In this document: positions 40,391-46,668 of the stretch, piece after piece
Numbering within the stretch: position 1 is the first letter of the stretch
Layout of the letters: each line of letters opens with the position of its first letter
Assembly (NCBI GenBank): GCA_029298735.1
Contig: JANSLP010000261.1
Span: 1-46,668, forward strand
Length of the DNA: 46,668 nt
Source: Ophiostoma sp. CBS 140.51
Lineage: Eukaryota; Ascomycota; Sordariomycetes; Ophiostomatales; Ophiostomataceae
Reading direction: 5' to 3'
The notes under the pieces: model-generated
What the model was told of the DNA's origin: nothing
Database searches by the model: none
The model's input: the letters and a program-made list of their open reading frames with translations, nothing else
Translations under genes and position numbers: made by a program

Positions 40391-42292
40391 CTAGACAGTG
40401 CCGTTGCCGATGGCTTCCTCGACCTCCTCGTCCCAAGTGCCAATGGCGGGCGAGAGAGGCTGCAGACTGGGAAGAGGCGGGAAATTGAGCTTCTTCTTGC
40501 CGTCAGCAGTGAACTGCGCTACCGGCTCGGCGGGCTTCTCGGCGGGCTTCTCAACTTTGTCGGCCGCCTTTTCGGCCCACGTCTTCTCGATGCGTGCTGC
40601 AGCGGGTGCATCCGCTGCCTTCGCACCCGGAAGTGTGGGGAACGTACTGTCGGCAGTGTCGGTGGGCCCTGGACTGGGCGGCACCATAGCCGACGGCTCA
40701 GCGGTCCCATGCACCCACTCGGCAATGTCGGCACCAATGCTCCCGGCGTCGTTAAACTGGATACGACCGTTGCCGCCGCCGCTGCGACGTCCGCCGCGGT
40801 GGTCGCCTCCGCGGTGATCGCCACGATCGTTACGACCGCCCCGTCCACCCCGACCGCCTCTACCACGTCCACCATGACCGCCGTTTGTGGGCAATGGTTC
40901 CGGTTTCGCCGTGACGACGGACGCATTTGGAATCGGCAGGATGCCGGCTGCATGACGGGAGCCCTTCATGCCAGCATTGGGTGTAGTATCTTTGCCCTCA
41001 TCCCAGTTGCCCTCCTTGACGCCCATGGCCTTCAGCTTGCGGTCCCTGTTACGGGCGCGCTCTTCGTCTTGGCGCTTGCGATCTTCTTCGCCTCGCTTGC
41101 GCTTCTCGTCCTCGAGCGCTTTCCGTTTCCGTGCCTCTTCGCGTCCCTTGGCGACGGCAATGTCGTGGTCGCGCTCGTCGCGCTGGGCCTGCTCGAAACG
41201 ACGAGTCTTTTCTTCAGACGCCAAGCGCATGGCACTGAGTTTTGACTCGAGCTCGGCCTCGGTCAACTTCTGTCTGGGGTTAGCGCCGGACTGGGTGCGC
41301 GCGTTGGGGCCGGTATGAGGAGCTGCGGCATTGCCGTTGGCGTTCGCATTGGCGGCAGCTTCTGCGGCAGCAGCACCCTTGATGGTAAAGTTGCGCGTGG
41401 CCTTGGGCCCCGTAGGTGGTGTGCCAGCTGCAGGTGTGCCTGTCCTGCTCTCATCCTTGGGTGTATTGGAGTTCGGCGTCTGCTGATGATTTTGCTGCTG
41501 CCTCCCCTGCTTCTGCTTAGGATGTTGCCTGTCGTTCTTTTGTGTGGGCTGATTTGGCTGCTGCTGCTGCTGCTGCTCGCCAGACGGTTGCTGACCATTC
41601 TTGGCAGGCGCAGGCGAGCCCTTGCCTCCTGCTGCTGGTGTCTGGTTGTCCTTCCCCTGAGCATTACCCCCACCTCGTCTGTTCTTGTCGCCGCCCCTTC
41701 TCGATTTGGGTTGTTGTGTTGTTGCGGCGGAAGTAGTGGGTGTGGTGGAGGAGGCAGGCGCGTTGGGTGTGGTTGCCGCCACTGGTGCGACAACAGCAGG
41801 AGCGGTAGGCGGTGGAGTCGGCGGTCGGTTGTGCCGTGACTGAGCAAGAGAGGGTGGCGGTGCAGCATGTGGTTTGGACGGTTCGGGTGTGTTGGTCACA
41901 GGTGTACCGGCAGCCGGCGTCACGGCGGCGGCAGCAGCTCCTTGCGCTTTCTGTGCGCCGTTCGCTTTGCCGTGACCGTGACCACCATTATGGTTGCTGT
42001 TGTTGTTTGGCGCATTGCCTCCATTGCCTCCATTCCCCTTGGACTTGCGGTCGCGATTGCGTCGTGAGTTTCCACCAGTACCATTTGGCGTGTCTGCACC
42101 GTTGCCTCCACCGTTCTTCGCCTGCCCTTTCGGTGTGGGAGTCCCGGTCGGAGGTGTCTCGGTCGCAGCCGCAACTGCAGCTGGCGCAACGACAGGCACC
42201 TGGACTGTCGGCGCTGGAGGAGTCTGTTGAACCGGCTCAAAGTCGTCGGCGAACAGGTCGTCGTCGGTGCGACCGCCAAACTGCTCGTCCAT
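40391..42292 (-). CDS. RGG-rich low-complexity protein, hypothetical (probable RNA-binding)
   Basis: A 633-residue single-exon protein, almost wholly disordered. The N-terminal 300 residues are Ala/Pro/Thr/Asn/Gln-rich with a six-Gln run. A charged helical segment (EEKTRRFEQAQRDERDHDIA through RDRKLKAMGVKEGNWDEGKD) lies at about 350-430. An RGG box (GGRGRGGRGGRGGRND ... DHRGGDHRGGRR) lies at about 470-510. A conserved-looking tail contains STFPTLPGAK, KTWAEKAADK and LNFPPLPSLQPL. No named domain is recognised. RGG boxes and the charged helix suggest RNA or ribosome association, an inference only. The start is CACAATGGACGAG. Confidence 0.8.
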   Translation of the reverse strand: MDEQFGGRTDDDLFADDFEPVQQTPPAPTVQVPVVAPAAVAAATETPPTGTPTPKGQAKNGGGNGADTPNGTGGNSRRNRDRKSKGNGGNGGNAPNNNSNHNGGHGHGKANGAQKAQGAAAAAVTPAAGTPVTNTPEPSKPHAAPPPSLAQSRHNRPPTPPPTAPAVVAPVAATTPNAPASSTTPTTSAATTQQPKSRRGGDKNRRGGGNAQGKDNQTPAAGGKGSPAPAKNGQQPSGEQQQQQQPNQPTQKNDRQHPKQKQGRQQQNHQQTPNSNTPKDESRTGTPAAGTPPTGPKATRNFTIKGAAAAEAAANANANGNAAAPHTGPNARTQSGANPRQKLTEAELESKLSAMRLASEEKTRRFEQAQRDERDHDIAVAKGREEARKRKALEDEKRKRGEEDRKRQDEERARNRDRKLKAMGVKEGNWDEGKDTTPNAGMKGSRHAAGILPIPNASVVTAKPEPLPTNGGHGGRGRGGRGGRGGRNDRGDHRGGDHRGGRRSGGGNGRIQFNDAGSIGADIAEWVHGTAEPSAMVPPSPGPTDTADSTFPTLPGAKAADAPAAARIEKTWAEKAADKVEKPAEKPAEPVAQFTADGKKKLNFPPLPSLQPLSPAIGTWDEEVEEAIGNGTV

Positions 42293-42762
42293 TGTGAGGC
42301 GAGTGGGGGGGTGAGGTGGGAGAGAAGAAGGAGAGAGGAAAGGCGAAAGGCGAAAGGCGGAGGAGGGGATGTCGCAACGAGATGCGAAAGACGGTCGAGA
42401 TCGAGATTGTCGTCAAACAAGTCGGTGCGATTGATAGATATACTGTCGGCGATAATATTCTGCTTGAGTTTGTTGTTGCAGTCTCTCAGTACTGCCTTGT
42501 GGTCGTCGTGGTAAAAGTCAATTGTTCTGTGCTGAGGGATGTAGTTGGACGAGGCAGAAGGGCAGGATGTGAATTTTGAGAAGATCTGAGTTTGGGGGAG
42601 GCGGGGCTGGGCGGTCGGTGGTGGCGGTTGCGACGAATGTGGGTTCTGGATGTTAGCGTGTTAGCTTCGCGGGCAGCTTAGCGGGTCATTTGGATTGTCA
42701 CTGAAAGGCTGAACGCAAGGTGGGAGTGAACGCTATTAGTTGTCAACTATGGGGTATTTCCT
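42293..42762. promoter_or_regulatory. Upstream region of the RGG-protein gene, purine-rich
   Basis: 470 bp. A G/A-rich block near 42317-42365 includes three near-tandem GGCGAAA units. On the minus strand this is the C/T-rich leader of the downstream gene. No coding feature is supported. Confidence 0.5.
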
Positions 42763-43641
42763 CTAAAAGCTAGTGGGCGCAAGAACGCCTTCTGGCGTCA
42801 CAAAGATCCAGTCCCTGCCTATTGTCTTCTCACTGACTGGAGTCCTTTCTGTCTTCTCCTTCTTCTTCTCCTTCTCAGTGGCATCACCAGTCGCAGCCAC
42901 TACCACGGCGTCCACGTCCAGAGCAACTTCTGTCTGGTCTCCACATGGCTCCAGCCAATTTTGCGTGACTCTGTTTTGTTTTGACGACCGCTTCTTGTCG
43001 GTCCTCCCCGTCCTTCCCTTTTCTTTGCTGTCCATTCTTGTATGCGGCGGATCCCACCAGCCCCGGTGCATTTCTCTTTCTTTTTGGTCTGTCTCCTCCT
43101 TTAGGGATCGCTGGTGCTCTGCCGATGTAATGAGCGACTTCCGTACCTCCTCGGCCAAGGCTTCCGCCGAGTCGACCAGGTGGATGCCGTACCGGGCACA
43201 CACGAGCTGGACATTGCCGCGTTTGACGTAGCCCGGTGGACAGCCGACAATGGCTTGCTGGGTGCCACGGCCGGCACAAAGACCCAACTCCATGAGACTT
43301 ATGGGTCCGTCGCGACCCGGGTCGAAGAAGAATGCGATCAAAGAAGACTGCTCTTGCATGGCCATCTCCCAGTCGACCTGTTGGTGGAAGAGGGGGCAGT
43401 CGATGTCTTCTTGCCAAGAAGAGTCCCAGTCGGTTCTCAAGGGGTCAAAGACGGTGACGGGCAGGTCGCTAACGGCTTTGCGGACGAGTGAACGCCAGTC
43501 GACGACTTGTTCGCCCTCTTCATCGTGCTTGAGAGGAGTTGTGCCGGCCAGAAAGAGGCGCGTAATGTGTTGAAAGGCCGGCCGATCAGGTGCGCAGACG
43601 ACCTGGGCGACTGATGTGTTGGTGAGATGGTTTGGTGCCAT
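42763..43641 (-). CDS. Nucleoside 2-deoxyribosyltransferase-like protein
   Basis: A 292-residue single-exon protein. The N-terminal 165 residues fit the fungal nucleoside 2-deoxyribosyltransferase-like family. They contain LFLAGTTPL, VFDPLRTDWDSSW, QVDWEMAMQEQSSLIAFFFD, GPISLMELGLCAG with the catalytic-type Glu, and a CPPGYVKRGNVQLVCARYGI strand. The C-terminal 120 residues are a charged, lineage-specific extension rich in Lys/Glu, ending in GRDWIFVTPEGVLAP. The reaction would be base exchange or N-glycosidic cleavage of deoxynucleosides, but fungal members are uncharacterised as far as I know. Confidence 0.82.
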   Translation of the reverse strand: MAPNHLTNTSVAQVVCAPDRPAFQHITRLFLAGTTPLKHDEEGEQVVDWRSLVRKAVSDLPVTVFDPLRTDWDSSWQEDIDCPLFHQQVDWEMAMQEQSSLIAFFFDPGRDGPISLMELGLCAGRGTQQAIVGCPPGYVKRGNVQLVCARYGIHLVDSAEALAEEVRKSLITSAEHQRSLKEETDQKEREMHRGWWDPPHTRMDSKEKGRTGRTDKKRSSKQNRVTQNWLEPCGDQTEVALDVDAVVVAATGDATEKEKKKEKTERTPVSEKTIGRDWIFVTPEGVLAPTSF

Positions 43642-44432
43642 TGTGTGTGTGAAGGAGAGGTGGTGTGAAGAGGCGAGGAAAAGAAGGCAAAATCAAAGTC
43701 GGAAAGACGCCGGCGCACGAGTCTTATGTGCCACGAAGCAGTTATCTGTTGACTTAATCGGTGAGGCTCTGTCGATGTTGCCAGATTGAAAGTTGTTCTT
43801 CGATAATAAATGCCAGATTTACAGATTTATGGTGCTGCCTGAGACCTACTAACATAGCTATGAGAGACAAAGACAAAAGAGAAAGGATGCAGACTATGCA
43901 TGCACACCCTGGTTGGCTTGGGCGTTTTGAGGCCGCCGCCGCTTGGGTCGTATTTAGAGGCAGACAGCTAAAACAGCAAAACAACGGTAGCAGTTAAAGA
44001 TCAGCCCTATATCGGTCGAGACAGTTTGAGTCAACCGAATTATGGCAGCCTGGAGGCTTGCCAGTCGAGTTTCCCCGGGATCTACTGTCAGGACGGAGTT
44101 GCTTCTTGGCTCTTGTTTTTATTTAGAGCTCTTTATTTATAGTTACGAGAAAGCTTTGTATGTTCTTAAGTATTCGGCTGCGGCTCAGAGTGAGAAGGAT
44201 ATCTGAGCAATTGCCGGCCACCGTAGTCCTGTAATATGGATTATTACTGCATTTGGGTAATATGCTCTTTCCGAATTGTCTGGATAATGTCCAGATGACA
44301 GGAGTGAGGAGGGAGTTTCTGGGCAAACTTGAGGATATAAGACAGCTACCCAGTAGATGTACAGCGAACACGATCATGTCTTTGCTTTTCAGAAGCAGAC
44401 TTGCAATTGTAAAGCAGAGAGACACTTCCGCG
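43642..44432. other. Intergenic region, no gene recognised
   Basis: About 790 bp including the promoters of both flanking divergent genes. Frames of 76-119 codons are present with no family features. Nothing else was recognised. Confidence 0.5.
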
Positions 44433-45022
44433 ATGAATCTCTTCTGGTCGATTACTTTGGCGGCAGGCTTGTGGTTGTGCACAGCGTCTGCTGTATCGGC
44501 ATTGGTGGGTTTTTCTGTCCGACCAAAGACACAATATCAAAAGACACAATATGTTTACTAACTCTGCAGACCAACGTCACGATTACACCCTGCGACAACC
44601 TCATTATGGCCATGGAGAGCCTCGAGAGTCTGCAGGCCTACTTGCAGGGCCTCATGAACTTGGGCGGGACGACGGCTGCAGAACGACCAAGTGTGCAGTC
44701 CCTCTTTACAGCCATGGATCATGCAGTCAGCGACATCAATGGCGTCTACACCGCCGTGCCCGAGTGCAAGCAGCAATATGCCGACGACATGGTGAACGAT
44801 AGCGCACCCGGGTCATCTCCAACGCCGCCATTCTGCATCGTCCTCCAATCCGCAATTTCCCAGATTAGCACCATTGAGAAGCAAACAACGGCGGCAGCTG
44901 CGACTGACCCAAACACGGACCTGTCACCGCTACAGACCAAACTGGAATCGGCCAAGGTTGACGTGGGACAGGCCATTAACGGGTTTATATCAGAGGGTGT
45001 TTGCAAAGGAGCTGGAGAGTGA
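44433..45022 (+). CDS. Secreted HsbA-like cell-surface protein
   Basis: Two exons are inferred: 44433-44504 and 44570-45022. The donor is GTGGGT, the branch site TACTAAC and the acceptor TGCAG (phase 0), giving 174 residues. Exon 1 is almost exactly the signal peptide (NLFWSITLAAGLWLCTASAVSA). The mature part is helical with the spacing DNLIMAMESLESLQAYLQGL, IVLQSAISQISTIEKQTTAA and KVDVGQAINGFI. This recalls hydrophobic-surface-binding protein A/Mp1-like proteins, though this member has four Cys (PCDN, PECK, FCIV, VCKG), unlike the typical form. The family call is therefore moderate. A GPI site is not evident. Confidence 0.65.
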
Positions 45023-45310
45023 AAGAAAAGAAATGATGGAGTTGCGAGTTATCGAGAAGTGAAAGAGAGGAGAAAGAAAATAAACAGAGTTGACAACAGG
45101 CCGCTATTTGACCCCAAAAACAGGCGTTTTGGTGCTAGACGCTAGTGGGAACAGGGGTCGTTGACGCCATCTTCCAGTGGCATTAACACGCACTGCGACC
45201 GACAGTCAGCCGTGTTGTCCGTGCCTAGATTGTGTTATGTTTCATTTCCATTTCACGTCTTACCATTCAGGAGTTCCTCTTCTTTCCTCCTCATCGCACC
45301 TCGTCCAACC

Positions 45311-46119
45311 ATGCAAGGTCATCACGAGAAGCGGCGACGCAAACCAACCAATGTCCCATGCGAGCCATCGCCCGACTCATTGGAGTGTGAACTGTAGGTC
45401 AAGTCTCCAGGCCAAACCAGTCAACTAATTGACCCAGCGCTGTTTATTGACACCTCGCCTCCTCTTTTAGATGGCACCGCAACACCTATGAATCCCCCTT
45501 TCTGCGCCTCCCGCCCGAGATCCGCAACCACATCTACGCCCTCGCCCTCACTGTCGGCCAGATCCACGTGCGCTACCGGCCATGGAGGCAGCGAATGATA
45601 GCTTCCGGTGGAAACAATAACAAGAAGACGCCTTCGAAAGAGATGCATGGCGGCTTCTATGCTGTCGCCCTCGGCGTCGACCAGGATGCGTGGAAACAGC
45701 CATCGAAGACGACCTCCAACAAGACGAAGACCCGTGCCGTCCCTCTCCCCGACGCTTTGACTCCCTTGGCCGCCGTCTGCCGGCAACTGTACAGCGACAC
45801 TGCCGCCCTGCCGTTTGCCCTCAATGCGTGGTCCTTTGAGAGTGCACGATTGATGGAGAGATACTTGGTTCGCGAGAAACGACTCACTCTCTACCAGCGC
45901 CGTGCCATTGCCGTCCTCGTCGTCAGCGTTTCAGACGACCTCCCATCCCGCGCCATGGAGAAATACTTGGGCGGACTGCGCGCCGTTGTCTGGCGCGACG
46001 GAAAGACGGTGCAGCGCTGGGAGTTGGCGAGCGCCACAGAACTGCAACGGCTCGTCGCTACCACACAAAAGGCATCATCACTACAAAAGAGTAGAAATGC
46101 ACTGCGACTGTACGAGTAG
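45311..46119 (+). CDS. Fungal LPPEIR-motif protein (F-box-like/2EXR type), hypothetical
   Basis: Two exons are inferred: 45311-45393 and 45471-46119. The donor is GTAGGT and the acceptor CTTTTAG (phase 2), giving 243 residues. The motif FLRLPPEIRNHIYALAL directly after the junction is the opening of the large ascomycete family annotated as F-box-like or 2EXR proteins. PLAAVCRQLYSDTAALPFALNAWSF is the second family segment. The N-terminal 27 residues are basic and disordered (HHEKRRRKP). Function is unknown; family members are numerous and variable. Confidence 0.75.
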
Positions 46120-46415
46120 ACGAGGCGAGGGGAGGCGAACGAGCCTTTTGCGAAGCACGAGTGCAGAAGGACGGAGAACGACAACGGCGTCTCAATTAGT
46201 GGACAACTTACGACTTACGATTGATTGAATAATGAACTGGGAAATGGATCGCATACATTAGCATATATATACTCAGATTGGTAGAATACAGACAAACATG
46301 CTTTCGTGTTAACGTGGATGGAATTGTACACAGTGGACACTTTTTGGTGGGAGATGCTAACGCCAATGACTCGCGCTTATATACGAGACTACTGTCAAAC
46401 AATCTTCAACGAACA

Positions 46416-46487
46416 GGTCCAGTGGCCAAATGGCAAGGCGCTTGGCTACGAACCAAGAGATTGCAGGTTCGATCCCTGCCTGGATCG
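46416..46487 (+). tRNA. tRNA-Arg (anticodon ACG)
   Basis: The sequence folds as a cloverleaf. The acceptor stem is GGTCCAG/CTGGATC with one G-U pair. The anticodon stem is CTTGG/CCAAG around the loop CTACGAA, giving anticodon ACG. The T arm is GCAGG-TTCGATC-CCTGC. A-box-like (TGGCCAAATGG) and B-box (GGTTCGATCCC) sequences are present. There is no intron. The discriminator base is G. The 296 bp before it hold only the 3' flank of the preceding gene. Confidence 0.95.
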
Positions 46488-46491
46488 TTTC

Positions 46492-46497
46492 TTTTTT
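46492..46497 (+). terminator. RNA polymerase III terminator of the tRNA gene
   Basis: A run of six T residues begins five bases after the tRNA 3' end, with a second T-run shortly after. Confidence 0.85.
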
Positions 46498-46668
46498 GAC
46501 TTTTTTTGCAAAGTTAAGGCACCCTTTTTGTCGCCGATAATAGACGTCGACAACGAAGAGACTGTTTTCTTGCCGGCGCTTTTTTATTTGTTTTATTTTA
46601 ATTTTGCCGACTAATTTAAGTTCAAGATAATATATAGAATGATCAATGATCAACTACAATGCTTTGAA

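Noticed and set aside
44123..44482. 119-codon minus-strand frame upstream of the HsbA-like gene
   Set aside because: It overlaps the signal-peptide exon of a better supported gene and has no recognisable features.
1..46668. CRISPR arrays, prokaryotic operons, riboswitches and rRNA
   Set aside because: Nothing of the kind was seen; introns and gene content show this is fungal nuclear DNA.

Overview
The window is nuclear DNA from a filamentous ascomycete, most likely a Sordariomycete. Genes carry short GT-AG introns of about 40-150 nt with CTAAC/CTGAC-like branch sites, start codons sit in fungal CACCATGG-type contexts, pyrimidine-rich leaders precede several starts, and the gene content is typical (SIT siderophore transporter, Zn2Cys6 regulator, Gpi16, Luc7, HsbA-like protein, GH18 chitinase with chitin-binding module). 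One transposon-derived relic carries stop codons of the kind repeat-induced point mutation (RIP) would produce. Exon structures were worked out by hand from splice sites and reading-frame phase. No alignment or RNA data were available.

Layout. 0-8 kb: a siderophore transporter, a tiny secreted peptide with a dibasic site, a zinc alcohol dehydrogenase and cytosolic glutamyl-tRNA synthetase. 8-22.5 kb is an accessory island. Its centre is one 6.8-kb, 19-exon gene on the minus strand. It is predicted to encode a 1767-residue secreted protein with a chitin-binding module, a GH18 chitinase, a Pro/Thr-rich linker and a C-terminal subtilisin-like domain with an altered catalytic triad. It is flanked by a diverged inverted duplication (about 8.3-10.45 kb and 18.5-20.9 kb). 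Each arm carries a gene for an S9-peptidase-type beta-propeller that lacks the peptidase domain. Relics of a carboxylesterase and of an HNH-nuclease gene (one long pseudogene and one short tail copy) lie in or beside the island. 23.5-28 kb returns to conserved housekeeping genes: inorganic pyrophosphatase with a possible mitochondrial long form, mitochondrial ribosomal protein mL53, and the SNARE Sec20 ending in KDEL.

28-36.4 kb has a nitrogen-metabolism flavour: a stand-alone allophanate-hydrolase C-terminal domain protein, a GNAT acetyltransferase, a FAD-dependent amine/amino-acid oxidase divergent from a Zn2Cys6 transcription factor, and the C-terminal third of an amidase. A stop-riddled transposase relic and a decayed Cys-rich reading frame interrupt it. 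36.6-46.7 kb is mostly conserved: GPI16 and LUC7 share a promoter region, then come an RGG-rich disordered protein, a nucleoside 2-deoxyribosyltransferase-like protein, an HsbA-like secreted protein, a fungal LPPEIR-motif protein and a tRNA-Arg(ACG).

The most unusual part is the island: a chitinase-subtilisin fusion kept intact across 18 phase-consistent introns, including a 7-nt microexon, between two inverted copies of a propeller-only gene.
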